Below, piece after piece: positions 8,985 to 18,050 of a stretch of DNA of 64,000 nt (its first letter is position 1; each line of letters starts with the position of its first letter). The DNA comes from JABDGV01 sp964577935. Its GTDB lineage: Bacteria; Chlamydiota; Chlamydiia; Chlamydiales; FEN-1388. Under the pieces are notes generated by a model. It saw only the letters and a list, made by a program, of their open reading frames with translations. It was not told the DNA's origin and did no database searches. Location of the stretch: contig CAZOAJ010000004.1 of NCBI GenBank assembly GCA_964577935.1, positions 1-64,000 of the forward strand, given 5' to 3'. The translations under genes were made by a program, and so were the position numbers.

Positions 8985-10286
8985 ATGACCACAATACATG
9001 ACAGATTATTTGCACAATATGACGTAGATTCGATACCTGAAAAGAAAAAAGGCATCAACGCCAAAGCTCAAGAAGCAAATGAAAAGACTTTTGGACTCTT
9101 CACTTCCACCTTAATAGTCAAAGAAAAAACCTATAGCGTTAACTCGATTTCAGCATTAAAATTCGCATGGCGAACTTGCAGCAAAAACACCGTGACCTTT
9201 GTATTGGATATTTTATCAGGCCGATGGAAAGGGAAACTTCAGGAATATCTCTCAAAACCCTTATATGAAAAAAATGCTGAAAAAATGGGGTTAAGTCCTG
9301 AAGGAGTTAAAAAAATAAATGAAATATTTTGTGGAAATACTCCTAAACAACACGAAATCGAGGATCAAGGAAACAAATACTTGATTATCCGAGCAGAAAA
9401 GGAATCAAAAACACAAGGGATTAAAAAGCACGCATATGTGGTTAATAAAAACAAACCTCTAGGTGCAGGAGCCACCAAACAGGTATTTAAGGCCCTTGAA
9501 GTTTCGAAGGGAGTTTTTAAAGCCCTTGCGCTTCCTGTAAAAGGAGCAAGGCGTCAATTCGCCGAGGGGAGTAATCATGAATGGGCCTTGTATCAAGATT
9601 TGAAGAAAGCAGATGTCCCCCACCTCCCTAAACTTCATAAGTACACAACTGGAACCACATCCTCTTTTATGGTAATGGATCTTATGGAAGGTGATCTTTT
9701 AGATGCCTTTAATAACGACACATTCAATGCAGATGAAATTCCAATACTCGCCAAAGATCTTTTAGAAACTCTTTATAAGCTTCATAATCACGCACATCGT
9801 TGCCATCTCGATCTCAAATTTGAAAATGTGCTCGTAAGAAAGAAGAGTGATGGAAAAGCCGAATACTGTATCAGCGACTACGAGTATTGCTCAAAAAACA
9901 AAACATCTCTCAATGAATCTGTCGGAACAGCAGCCTATATGGCCCCAGAAATTTTGCAGCTGGGCCGAAAAAAAACTAATCAAGTTCAAGTAAATCCATC
10001 TCAGGATATGTGGTCCCTTGGAGTTCTTCTCTACCATGCCAAATACGATAAACTTCCATTCGATGACGAGAGTAAAAAAGGACCGATCGTAAAGGCTTCG
10101 CATGGAGATTTTAACCCATTTGAAAAGTCCCTCGAAAAATTAAAACAAGATCATGCAAGCGACATTCAAAGTGATCCAATAGCAAAACTGATTTTTTCCT
10201 GTCTTAAAATAGAACCAGAAAAGCGAATAACTGCAGATAAGGCCCTTGAAGAACTTAATGAGTACTTGAGCTCGAAGAAGCGTTAG
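8985..10286 (+). CDS. Divergent eukaryotic-type Ser/Thr protein kinase
   Basis: A 433-residue protein: about 155 N-terminal residues of unknown fold, then a protein kinase domain. The Gly loop is LGAGATKQVFKA (159-170), the catalytic loop HLDLKFEN (274-281, Asp276 and Asn281), and the activation segment ends at MAPEI (319-323). The DFG motif reads SDYE (297-300), keeping the metal-binding Asp298. The VAIK Lys is not obvious. It is probably active but divergent. No membrane segment is seen, unlike PASTA-type PknB, so it could be cytosolic or a secreted effector. Its 3' end overlaps the convergent gene by 32 bases. Confidence 0.85.
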   Translation: MTTIHDRLFAQYDVDSIPEKKKGINAKAQEANEKTFGLFTSTLIVKEKTYSVNSISALKFAWRTCSKNTVTFVLDILSGRWKGKLQEYLSKPLYEKNAEKMGLSPEGVKKINEIFCGNTPKQHEIEDQGNKYLIIRAEKESKTQGIKKHAYVVNKNKPLGAGATKQVFKALEVSKGVFKALALPVKGARRQFAEGSNHEWALYQDLKKADVPHLPKLHKYTTGTTSSFMVMDLMEGDLLDAFNNDTFNADEIPILAKDLLETLYKLHNHAHRCHLDLKFENVLVRKKSDGKAEYCISDYEYCSKNKTSLNESVGTAAYMAPEILQLGRKKTNQVQVNPSQDMWSLGVLLYHAKYDKLPFDDESKKGPIVKASHGDFNPFEKSLEKLKQDHASDIQSDPIAKLIFSCLKIEPEKRITADKALEELNEYLSSKKR

Positions 10287-11412
10287 AAGAGGGCTTGGAA
10301 CAAGACTTTGAAGAACGCTTAGAAGTCCTTGTAAGAATCACTTGCTCAGCCAATTGAATAGATTCCAAAACTTCACTTAAGAGATGTTTGAGATCATTTC
10401 GAACAATCGCATGAGGAATCATCTCAAGGAATTCTTCTCGCAGACTTCTCACAAGAAAAAGCGCATCTTCACGATCCTCATCGAGGGAAAAGGTAGGCAA
10501 AGCAGTAAGACACCTCATAGAGGACTCATGAATTTCTTGAAGCCTCATTTCGGTATGATGCTCAATTAACTCCTCATCATCGCCTGAGGATGCCAAGGCT
10601 TCTTTGAAAAACTCTCTTAATATTGAATCAATCGTAACAAAACCCCTCTCGGTCAAGCTATATCGAAATTCATCCACCTTTTGTTTCCATATAAACACGT
10701 CGCGAATTGTTGTCTCACTCAAAGAGGTGCCTGGAGGATCATTAACAAGTCTTTCAAGCCTATCATAGAGAGGGATAAGCATCTTTCTAAAAGCATCAAC
10801 AAGAGCATCTTTAAGGCCATCCTCAACAAGGTCTAGAGCATCTGACTGGTAGCTCAGAAGCGTCATAAGATCACGATTGACAGAGTCACGAACGTGACTA
10901 ATAATCGTGTTGATAATTTTGTCATACATCAGGTCTGGCCGAATTATGGACATCACGAATCCAACCTCAGACACCGGGTCAACACCTCCTTCTCCGAGCT
11001 GAGAAAATCGTTCAAGGTAGTTTTCAGCCAGGTGAATATGAGGCTCAATATGTCGTTTAATAAAAGGTGCCGCTTGATGAGGAAACTCCTCAGACAAATC
11101 ACTCCTTTCTCTTTCTAAACGGACGAGTATTTTTTGAATTTGCCTTGAGGTTTCAGCTTTATCGAAGTGATAGGTGCGATGCGGCTTCTGGGCTTGAGGT
11201 TCAACAGAGCCAAAAACGGAACGAAATAAACCCACTAACCTACCAACAAATGATAGTTCATTTAGTTTATTTTCTACTTCATTACTGCTATTTCTTATTT
11301 TAGCAGGCAGCAGTGGAGGGAACTGATCTAGCTGATGAGATTCTCCTGACAATCGATCAGTTTCGGAAAATCTCGCCGTCTCTTTAGAATCTTTATCAGG
11401 TGAGGGATTCAT
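10255..11412 (-). CDS. Hypothetical protein, helical, Ser-rich C-terminus
   Basis: A 385-residue protein with a polar N-terminus, a long predominantly helical, Leu/Glu/Arg-rich middle (about 85-360), and a tail of Ser, Lys and Asn (SKRSSKSCSK onward). No known domain is recognised. It converges on the kinase gene with a 32-base tail overlap and is divergent from surE, 72 bases away. The Ser-rich tail next to a Ser/Thr kinase is suggestive of a substrate relation, but only as inference. Confidence 0.65.
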   Translation of the reverse strand: MNPSPDKDSKETARFSETDRLSGESHQLDQFPPLLPAKIRNSSNEVENKLNELSFVGRLVGLFRSVFGSVEPQAQKPHRTYHFDKAETSRQIQKILVRLERERSDLSEEFPHQAAPFIKRHIEPHIHLAENYLERFSQLGEGGVDPVSEVGFVMSIIRPDLMYDKIINTIISHVRDSVNRDLMTLLSYQSDALDLVEDGLKDALVDAFRKMLIPLYDRLERLVNDPPGTSLSETTIRDVFIWKQKVDEFRYSLTERGFVTIDSILREFFKEALASSGDDEELIEHHTEMRLQEIHESSMRCLTALPTFSLDEDREDALFLVRSLREEFLEMIPHAIVRNDLKHLLSEVLESIQLAEQVILTRTSKRSSKSCSKPSSNASSSSSTH

Positions 11413-11484
11413 GCATTTCTATCAGAACCGATACCCCATTGTACCATTTTACAAATTTAGAAATTAGGAATAGTGAACTAATTA

Positions 11485-12318
11485 ATGAAATTTAAAGTAC
11501 TTATTACTAATGATGATGGTATTTACGCTCCCGGAATTAGAGAGCTAGTCGCCACTGTAAGTTCTTTTGCAGATGTATGGGTAGTCGCTCCAGAAAACGA
11601 ACAATCCGGAAAAAGCCTTTCGATCACAACACAGAAAACTCTTATATTACGAGAAGTCAACCTCTTCACGCAGTCGAACACCAAAGAAATATCAGCCTGG
11701 TCCGTGAGCGGAACTCCTGCAGATTGTACAAAAGTTGCGATAAGCGTTTTAAACTTTACTCCAGACATAATTATCTCGGGAATCAACAAAGGATCGAATG
11801 CCGGTCGAAACGTTCTCTACAGCGGCACTGTTGGTGGAGTTATAGAAGGCGTTTTACGTGGATTTCCGGGCATTGCTTTTTCATGTTGCGACATTCAACA
11901 TCCTGAATATCATCGACTTACCCCCTTCATACAGCCAATGGTTGAGTATATTCTCGATAAACCACTCCCCGCAGGAACCCTTCTTAATGTTAATTTTCCC
12001 CATACACATGAAGATTCTCCCTGGCCAAAAATACAAGAGATTCAAGGAGTCAAACTGGCAAGCCAAGGGAGGGGATATTGGATAGAAGATCTTAAATCCC
12101 CTCTTGCAATTCGAAAGCATTCACAGCAGGAAAAGCATATTGATTTTGGCGCACAACCAGCTCTTTATGAGGAAAATACAAACACAGACATGTATTGGCT
12201 TGAACGAGGATATATTGCAGCGGTTCCAATTCATGTGGACGAGCTGACCGATTGGCGATATTTTAATAAGCACCAGGAGAGCTTTGAGAGTATTACAACT
12301 TGCCAGATCTCCTCTTAA
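11485..12318 (+). CDS. surE: 5'-nucleotidase SurE
   Basis: SurE hydrolyses nucleoside 5'- and 3'-monophosphates in the cytoplasm and is linked to stationary survival in other bacteria. The metal-binding ITNDDG (7-12) opens the protein, and ISGINKGSNAGRN (about 96-108) followed by YSGTVGG matches the family active site. At 277 residues it is slightly longer than typical (about 250). In chlamydiae surE lies beside ubiA and ubiX; here they are 3 kb apart with tRNAs, yitT and an orphan gene in between. Confidence 0.93.
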   Translation: MKFKVLITNDDGIYAPGIRELVATVSSFADVWVVAPENEQSGKSLSITTQKTLILREVNLFTQSNTKEISAWSVSGTPADCTKVAISVLNFTPDIIISGINKGSNAGRNVLYSGTVGGVIEGVLRGFPGIAFSCCDIQHPEYHRLTPFIQPMVEYILDKPLPAGTLLNVNFPHTHEDSPWPKIQEIQGVKLASQGRGYWIEDLKSPLAIRKHSQQEKHIDFGAQPALYEENTNTDMYWLERGYIAAVPIHVDELTDWRYFNKHQESFESITTCQISS

Positions 12319-12718
12319 GACGCTTTTGTTCAAAAGCATCGAGCTTTTCAAGTGCCGCAGCCTGGGTATCTCTCAAAAGATACTCAGCTCCTGGAATTTT
12401 GAGCGTTTGGTTCATTGCCTCATCTAAAGCCTCTGATTGCTTATAGTCCTCTTCAGATAAGTCTAAAGAACATTCATCATGCTTTTCAGACCACATTTGT
12501 GCGGCTATAGCTATGTCGACAAGTCGGTTAAAAAGGCGCTCTAAATCTTGCCTTTTAGAAAGCAGATCATCAATGGTACGAGCTTCCATTAAAATTGATG
12601 TCAATTCAGCTTGGATTATCCGATTTTCATCAAGAATTCGCCTTTCCGAAAGCGAACATGCCGAAAAAATGAAAATTAATAAAAGGCTCCTTAAGTATTT
12701 GTAGACAAGAAATTTCAT
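12293..12718 (-). CDS. Putative small lipoprotein
   Basis: A 141-residue protein with a basic N-terminus, a hydrophobic segment (residues 9-20) and a lipobox-like FSAC ending at Cys21, so it is probably a lipoprotein. The mature part is strongly helical and charged (a likely coiled coil over residues 28-130). No family recognised. Its 3' end overlaps surE by 26 bases in convergent orientation. Confidence 0.65.
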   Translation of the reverse strand: MKFLVYKYLRSLLLIFIFSACSLSERRILDENRIIQAELTSILMEARTIDDLLSKRQDLERLFNRLVDIAIAAQMWSEKHDECSLDLSEEDYKQSEALDEAMNQTLKIPGAEYLLRDTQAAALEKLDAFEQKRLKRRSGKL

Positions 12719-12898
12719 GCGTTCCCGAAGTAAATTTACACCAAATAAATACCAGCTCTTGAGTTAAATAGCGCTCTTTGTGTAGGATTTTGCCCGTTCG
12801 CGATGAAAGTTGTGAACAACTGAATGATAAGTTCGAAAGAAAATCGAGTTCGAAAAAACTGATTTAATAAAACTTAACCTTCAGCGAAATCAAGTTTC

Positions 12899-12971
12899 GG
12901 GCGTGTAGCTCAGTTGGTAGAGCGCCTGTCTTACACACAGGTGGTCATAGGTTCGAGTCCTTTCGCGCCCA
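12899..12971 (+). tRNA. tRNA-Val (TAC)
   Basis: A 73-base cloverleaf: acceptor GGGCGTG with CGCGCCC, anticodon loop CTTACAC (anticodon TAC), T-loop TTCGAGT, discriminator A. CCA is not encoded. It is followed 11 bases later by tRNA-Asp. Confidence 0.95.
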
Positions 12972-12982
12972 ACATGTACTCT

Positions 12983-13056
12983 GCGGGAGTAGTTCAATTG
13001 GTTAGAGCACCGGCTTGTCACGCCGGAAGTTGCGGGTTCGAGCCCCGTCTCCCGCG
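12983..13056 (+). tRNA. tRNA-Asp (GTC)
   Basis: A 74-base cloverleaf: acceptor GCGGGAG/CTCCCGC, anticodon stem CCGGC/GCCGG around GTC, T-loop TTCGAGC, discriminator G as expected for tRNA-Asp. It forms a tandem with tRNA-Val. Confidence 0.95.
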
Positions 13057-13119
13057 AGTTTTTTTCAATGTTTCTCTTGTGCTATTTAGCAGTTTGTTTT
13101 ACCTATAAATCCCTTAGCT

Positions 13120-14118
13120 ATGGATCTGCTCATGGGATTAACCGCAAAAGTCTCTAAAGAACCCACTAAAATAACCTCTCACTTCCCTAGCTTTTTCGAG
13201 TGCATTGGCTTTGTTTTGGGCGCCTTTATCGCAGCCTTCGCCATCGATATCTTCTTTATTCCAAACAACCTTATTGACGGCGGCGTTGTTGGCCTTGCCA
13301 TGATTGCTGGAAGAATTGGAGGAACCTCACTTATTCCCCTCTTCTTAATGATTTTCAATCTCCCCTTCATCATTCTTGCCTACAAGTTTATAGGGAGAGC
13401 ATTCGTCTATCATCTCACTATAGCTGTAGTTTCATTTGCTGTAGGACTCGTCGTAGTCCCCATGCTGTTTAAAACCCCCTTCTTAGGCGACCCACTTGAA
13501 GTTGTTGTTATTGGTGGAGCCATCTTAGGGGTTGGCATAGGGATGATTATTCGCTACGGCGGCTGCTTAGACGGAACAGAAATTCTAGGCATCATCGCTA
13601 ATAAGAAATGGGGCTTTACCGTAGGACAAGTCGTCTTTACATGTAACATCTTCATTTTTGGTCTTGCAGGCATTGTATTCCAAGATTGGCATCCACCTAT
13701 CCTTTCGCTTATCGCCTATATTGTCGTCGTAAAGATTATGGATACAGTGATCGTTGGTCTTGACGAAACCAAAGCTGTTTTGGTTGTTTCACGAAAGTAT
13801 AAGCAGATAGCTGAATCGATTATGCATGAGCTTGGGCTCGGATTAACTATTCTGTATGGCCGAGGCGGCTTCTCTCCCGACCAGATAGAAATTCTCTACG
13901 TTATCACAGAGCGCTTACAGCTTTCAGACCTGAAAGAACTCGTCTACTCAATTGACCCTAAAGCTTTCCTGGCTATTGAAACCCTCCATGAAGTCTCTTC
14001 AGGAGTCCATGGCTCAAAAGCTTTCCGTCGAAAGCAGCGGATCAAAGAAATTAGCGAACGTTTTTTTGAGCATCAGCCTCAAGGAAAAGATCGATTAGAG
14101 AGTTTTTCAAACGATTGA
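13120..14118 (+). CDS. YitT family membrane protein
   Basis: A 332-residue integral membrane protein of the YitT family: five to six hydrophobic segments between about residues 25 and 205, then a cytoplasmic DUF2179 domain (about 225-300, containing GRGGFSPDQIEILYVI). The IDGGVVGLAMI motif in the first part is characteristic. The substrate is not known with confidence; members have been discussed as permeases. An ATG four codons in (MGLTAK) is an equally good start. It lies 63 bases past tRNA-Asp, on the same strand. Confidence 0.85.
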   Translation: MDLLMGLTAKVSKEPTKITSHFPSFFECIGFVLGAFIAAFAIDIFFIPNNLIDGGVVGLAMIAGRIGGTSLIPLFLMIFNLPFIILAYKFIGRAFVYHLTIAVVSFAVGLVVVPMLFKTPFLGDPLEVVVIGGAILGVGIGMIIRYGGCLDGTEILGIIANKKWGFTVGQVVFTCNIFIFGLAGIVFQDWHPPILSLIAYIVVVKIMDTVIVGLDETKAVLVVSRKYKQIAESIMHELGLGLTILYGRGGFSPDQIEILYVITERLQLSDLKELVYSIDPKAFLAIETLHEVSSGVHGSKAFRRKQRIKEISERFFEHQPQGKDRLESFSND

Positions 14119-14484
14119 GCACTCCTCAAGCCTAGGCACTCCTGTTACCCATCAACCTTTCAGCAAGATTTGAATACTCTCTGAAGAAATCAAGCATTAA
14201 CTCGATCCTCCTTTAAATCGTTGAAGAGTGACTTGCAGTATTTTTCTTTCCAGCACGTGAATTTATTCAATTTATTTCTTGAGATCAAACCTTAACATCT
14301 ATACCAAGTGATAATAGGTTACTCACGTTACGATAAAGATCACTGATCTATTTTAAACATGACCTCCATAACATGTACGACGATGCGGGAGATGTTTCAA
14401 AAGCTAGACACTGCCTAACGAGAGTATTCCACCTAGAGTCAAAATCATGAAGTAGCCAACCCCTAAAACTTTAAAGAGGTAGAG
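14119..14484. other. 366-base intergenic region
   Basis: No convincing coding frame, RNA gene or repeat was found. The downstream part must carry the promoter of the orphan gene at 14485, which has AAAGAGG just before its ATG. Confidence 0.5.
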
Positions 14485-15141
14485 ATGAGTACAATTTCAG
14501 ACCAAAATCTACCAATAAGTGAACGCCAGCTCGATTTATGGATTAAACAGAACTTCACCGAAAAAAATAAACATGCTGACCCACGAGTAAATGGCATTAA
14601 AGCGCTATTTGGAAGACTCTTCGGAACCGTTCATGGAATACGGGTACTAGGAGAGAATAATCTAACTAAAATTATTTATCTTGATCGTAAAGCCATGCAA
14701 CAGTGGAAAAGTCAGCGGCAAGACAAAGAGACATCCTCAATCCAATACTTACCAACGAATAAAAAAACTGGCGATCAAGCAAATAGATCTAGCCTCACCA
14801 AAGAAATTGTAGCTCAAGTATTTCATGATAGCATAGCAGAAAGTAGTTTGACTCAACAGGAAGCCCAGGCGCTAAAAACATTTTTTACATCAAAAAAGAT
14901 ATCTATTAATGATTCTCCTTTGAGTCATGACGACAGAGAAAAACTACAGTCTTTTTTGAACTCAGAGCCCAAATCTAACAACAATAAATCTCCCTCTACG
15001 GAAAAAGATAAATATCAGCAACTTCTAGATGGATCTGTACTATTGCAAGCTCTCGATCTATCTCGTGCAAATACAAATGATTTGGTAGTTCAAGGATTAA
15101 CGACAGCCAAAAAGAACCTAAACAATGATATGCCCAAGTGA
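14485..15141 (+). CDS. Orphan hypothetical protein
   Basis: A 218-residue soluble, polar protein starting MSTISDQNLP, with an AAAGAGG ribosome-binding site 5 bases upstream of the ATG. The central part (about 95-165) is Gln/Lys/Ser/Asn-rich and probably disordered; residues 30-65 form a possible small alpha/beta unit. No signal peptide, membrane segment or known domain. It is isolated by long intergenic regions, as is common for lineage-specific candidate effectors, but there is no direct evidence for secretion. Confidence 0.65.
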   Translation: MSTISDQNLPISERQLDLWIKQNFTEKNKHADPRVNGIKALFGRLFGTVHGIRVLGENNLTKIIYLDRKAMQQWKSQRQDKETSSIQYLPTNKKTGDQANRSSLTKEIVAQVFHDSIAESSLTQQEAQALKTFFTSKKISINDSPLSHDDREKLQSFLNSEPKSNNNKSPSTEKDKYQQLLDGSVLLQALDLSRANTNDLVVQGLTTAKKNLNNDMPK

Positions 15142-15228
15142 TTACTCCCTTCCCCCGAAGGTAAAGGCGTCTAAGGCTTTAGACTCAAATCATCTGCCGG
15201 ACGATAAATTTAAGGCAGCAAACACAGC

Positions 15229-15825
15229 TCATTCAGATCGATGAAGCGGAGTTACCCAGCGAGGGTATTCTATGTCAACCCCAAGAACCTCAAGCATCCT
15301 TCCTACAAGGTAGGATTCCATATCTTCCATGGTCTTAGGAAGCGTGTACCAAGCAGGCTGAGGCGGAAGAATAACCACACCAAGCTTTGATAACTTCAAC
15401 ATATTCTCAAGATGGATCGAGGAGAGCGGTAGTTCCCTTGGAACTAAAAGAAGCTTTCTTCCCTCTTTTATTGTTACGTCAGCAGCTCTTCGCAAAAGAG
15501 AGTCACTCAAACCACATGAGATAGCGGCCAGTGTCGCCATACTGCAGGGAATGATTGCCATAGCCTGAACTTTATAGGTACCGCTTGCAATAGGAGCCGT
15601 AAAATCACGAATGGAATGTGAGAAAAATCTTTCAGGATATTGCGACACGCATTTTTGTAAAAAATTCTGAGCCGAGTCCCTCCCCAACTCTTCTAAAGCT
15701 GTAACATGAGCATCAGGAGACATAATGAGATGAACTGTATGACCATTCTCAAGCAAACATAGGGTCGTCTTAAATCCTAAAACGATACCTGAAGCTCCAG
15801 AAATTCCTATGACAAACCGCGCCAC
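15229..15825 (-). CDS. ubiX: Flavin prenyltransferase UbiX
   Basis: UbiX prenylates FMN to supply the cofactor of UbiD-type decarboxylases in quinone synthesis. The 198-residue protein opens with the flavoprotein signature VIGISGASG (4-12), has PCSMATLAAISCG (about 93-105), and the VPRELPLSSIHLENM segment typical of the family. Its start overlaps the end of ubiA by 19 bases, indicating coupled translation. Confidence 0.93.
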   Translation of the reverse strand: MARFVIGISGASGIVLGFKTTLCLLENGHTVHLIMSPDAHVTALEELGRDSAQNFLQKCVSQYPERFFSHSIRDFTAPIASGTYKVQAMAIIPCSMATLAAISCGLSDSLLRRAADVTIKEGRKLLLVPRELPLSSIHLENMLKLSKLGVVILPPQPAWYTLPKTMEDMESYLVGRMLEVLGVDIEYPRWVTPLHRSE

Positions 15826-16736
15826 AAACCCTCAACAGCAAATGGAAGAAAGATAGTAAAGCCGAAGAGGTTCAAAAGGGATGCAAAATGCTGAGAAATC
15901 CCCACAGCATGCTCTTCAGAAAATATTTGCTTCCATTTCAACATGAGGGCAGACAATCCTACAACATAAATCAGCCAGCTCAAGTGATTTACATGCATAT
16001 CGGATAAAACTGTTCCAACACATACAGCAGCAACAATATGGCAGGCTGCAGCAAACTTTACTGAAAAATCAATCCCATAGTCAGCAGGAATAGATCTTAA
16101 TTTAAATCTACGATCAAAGAAGGCATCCTGACACGAATAGATAATATCCGATCCCATAACAACCGCAAGAGCTGCAAGTCCTAAAAGCATAAGCTGCAAT
16201 GAAACAGGTGCACCAAATGCAAATGCCGCTGCCAAAGGAACTGTAAAATACACAAACCCCAAAGCCGCATGACATAGAGCCGTAAAGCGCTTTAAAAATG
16301 AATACGCAATAAGCATAAAACCAAGAGGAATTGCTATTACTTGGCACGACCTAGTAAGATATCTTGTAGCAAAAAGAAACAGCCCTAAAAAGAAGAGCGC
16401 ATGAAATGCCACCTCGATATCACGAGCCTTACCAGATGGCAGGGCGCGATCTTTAGTTCGTCGATTTTTACCATCAATGGCTGCATCAATCAATCGATTC
16501 CAAGACATGCCAGAAAGCCGTGCAGACACAAATGAAACTATAAGAGCTGTAACAGTTGAAAAAGAGCAATAGTACCAAAATGTTTGCTCATGAACAAGCC
16601 ACGCATACATAATCCCAAGAGCAAGCCAAGGAAAGCTAAAAAATGTTTGTCGTATAAGACCGTTATCGGCAATCACTCTCAGATGATAGGCAACTCCCGC
16701 CTGACGTTGGACCGTATTCGTTATTCTGTTCTGCAT
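15807..16736 (-). CDS. ubiA: UbiA-family prenyltransferase
   Basis: This membrane enzyme attaches a polyprenyl chain to an aromatic quinone precursor, most likely 4-hydroxybenzoate or a menaquinone intermediate. The 309-residue protein has about eight hydrophobic segments and both Asp-rich motifs: NRLIDAAID (80-88) and QDAFFD (203-208). It is followed by overlapping ubiX, the classic chlamydial pair. The quinone feeds the cytochrome bd oxidase encoded later in the window. Substrate identity is not settled by sequence. Confidence 0.9.
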   Translation of the reverse strand: MQNRITNTVQRQAGVAYHLRVIADNGLIRQTFFSFPWLALGIMYAWLVHEQTFWYYCSFSTVTALIVSFVSARLSGMSWNRLIDAAIDGKNRRTKDRALPSGKARDIEVAFHALFFLGLFLFATRYLTRSCQVIAIPLGFMLIAYSFLKRFTALCHAALGFVYFTVPLAAAFAFGAPVSLQLMLLGLAALAVVMGSDIIYSCQDAFFDRRFKLRSIPADYGIDFSVKFAAACHIVAAVCVGTVLSDMHVNHLSWLIYVVGLSALMLKWKQIFSEEHAVGISQHFASLLNLFGFTIFLPFAVEGLWRGLS

Positions 16737-17195
16737 GAATCGCTTAACTCTCTTTCTCTACCCATTGTACTAAGTTACCGTACGGCAGTAACTCACTCAC
16801 CATATCCAGTAGCTGATCATCTCTTTTGAAATAAGACTTCATCTACAACACCCCTATTCAAAAAAGATTGATAAACTCCTTTGTAAGGCAAATTACATTA
16901 GATATTTACCAATATCTAACAGAATTCAGTCCGCTTTGACTGATATTCACTTCTGAAACATCCTACAGTGACCTGATAAGATCATTTAGATGAACAATCT
17001 CATTCATCGCCTTACTGGGCACAATATAGACGTATCTTCTCCACTACCTTTTTTGCAGCAAACCGCCTAATCTTTACAATGGCTCTTTATTTTTTCTTAT
17101 TGATAAACCGATTTGTTCATGCCTCATTTTTTCGTTTTAAGATGAGAAAAAAATAGTAAACACCTAGAGTGTCTTCATAAAAATCACTAAAAACT
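16737..17195. other. 459-base intergenic region between divergent genes
   Basis: It lies between ubiA (minus) and the LOG gene (plus), so it must hold both promoters. No coding frame, RNA gene or strong repeat was recognised; the sequence is AT-rich near the LOG start. Confidence 0.5.
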
Positions 17196-17897
17196 ATGAC
17201 GCTTTTTTCTGTTCCGACCGAAAACAACATTCCCCACAAGGATGCTTGGAAACTATTTAGAATCATCTCAGAGTTTGTTGACGGCTTTGACACACTAGCG
17301 GATCTAGGTCCATCCGTTTCTATCTTTGGCTCAGCTCGACTCAAACGGACAAGCCCATATTATAAAATGGCATACGAAGCTGCCTATAAAATAGCCCAAA
17401 GAGGATTTGCCATAACTACCGGGGCAGGACCGAGTATTATGGAAGCCGCAAATAAAGGCGCCCAAAAAGCAAAATCAGCCTCTGCCGGATTGATTATTGA
17501 CTTACCCTTTGAATCAGAACCAAATAAATATATCGATCCTAAACTTTCTCTCAGGTTTCGTTATTTTTTTGTGCGCAAAGTAATGTTTGTTCGATATGCA
17601 CAAGGATTTGTGTTTCTTCCGGGCGGCTTAGGAACGCTTGACGAACTTTTTGAAGTCCTTACGCTTGTACAAACAAAAAAAACACATCATGTTCCAATTT
17701 ACCTAATAGGGAAAACCTATTGGGATGGCTTGACGATATGGCTTAAAGAAACCGCTCTGGAATATGGGTGTATTTCTAATGACGACTTTAATCTCTTCAC
17801 AATTACAGATGATCTAGATGAAGTTGCAGATGGTCTATTGGCTGCATATCGAGCAAGAACAGGTCTAACAGAACTTGAAGCAGGACCTATTGAATAA
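17196..17897 (+). CDS. LOG family phosphoribohydrolase-like protein
   Basis: A 233-residue Rossmann-fold protein of the LOG/TIGR00730 family. The diagnostic motif PGGLGTLDE lies at 142-150, with an upstream SIFGSAR (42-48) strand-loop and the TTGAGPSIMEAANKGA segment (74-89). Characterised members release free cytokinins or hydrolyse nucleoside 5'-monophosphates to base and ribose phosphate; bacterial roles are often unclear. It converges on the cysteine desulfurase gene, separated by a large hairpin. Confidence 0.88.
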   Translation: MTLFSVPTENNIPHKDAWKLFRIISEFVDGFDTLADLGPSVSIFGSARLKRTSPYYKMAYEAAYKIAQRGFAITTGAGPSIMEAANKGAQKAKSASAGLIIDLPFESEPNKYIDPKLSLRFRYFFVRKVMFVRYAQGFVFLPGGLGTLDELFEVLTLVQTKKTHHVPIYLIGKTYWDGLTIWLKETALEYGCISNDDFNLFTITDDLDEVADGLLAAYRARTGLTELEAGPIE

Positions 17898-17951
17898 CTC
17901 CTCTTATGCAAAAAGTCACCAATCTATTTTGTACATGACCTAAGTAAGATG

Positions 17952-18010
17952 TGCGAGGTGAGAGGCTGGCAAAGAGCACATGGCTATATGCCAGCCTCTC
18001 ACCTCGTGCA
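17952..18010. repeat. Long near-perfect inverted repeat between convergent genes
   Basis: Left arm 17952-17970 pairs with 17990-18010 through 19 base pairs with a single bulged T; the loop is 19 bases. It lies between the LOG gene and the cysteine desulfurase gene, where a bidirectional terminator is expected, but no T-run follows on either strand. The stem is longer and more GC-rich than other terminators in this window. Confidence 0.85.
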
Positions 18011-18050
18011 GATTCGTGGGGCATTTTCAAAAGAGATGGTCAGATTTTGC

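Noticed and set aside
12914..13108. Open frame across tRNA-Val and tRNA-Asp
   Set aside because: The translated text is tRNA sequence; such frames are typical artefacts.
15170..15185. Small hairpin with GTCTAA/TTAGAC arms after the orphan gene
   Set aside because: Six base pairs and no T-run; likely chance.
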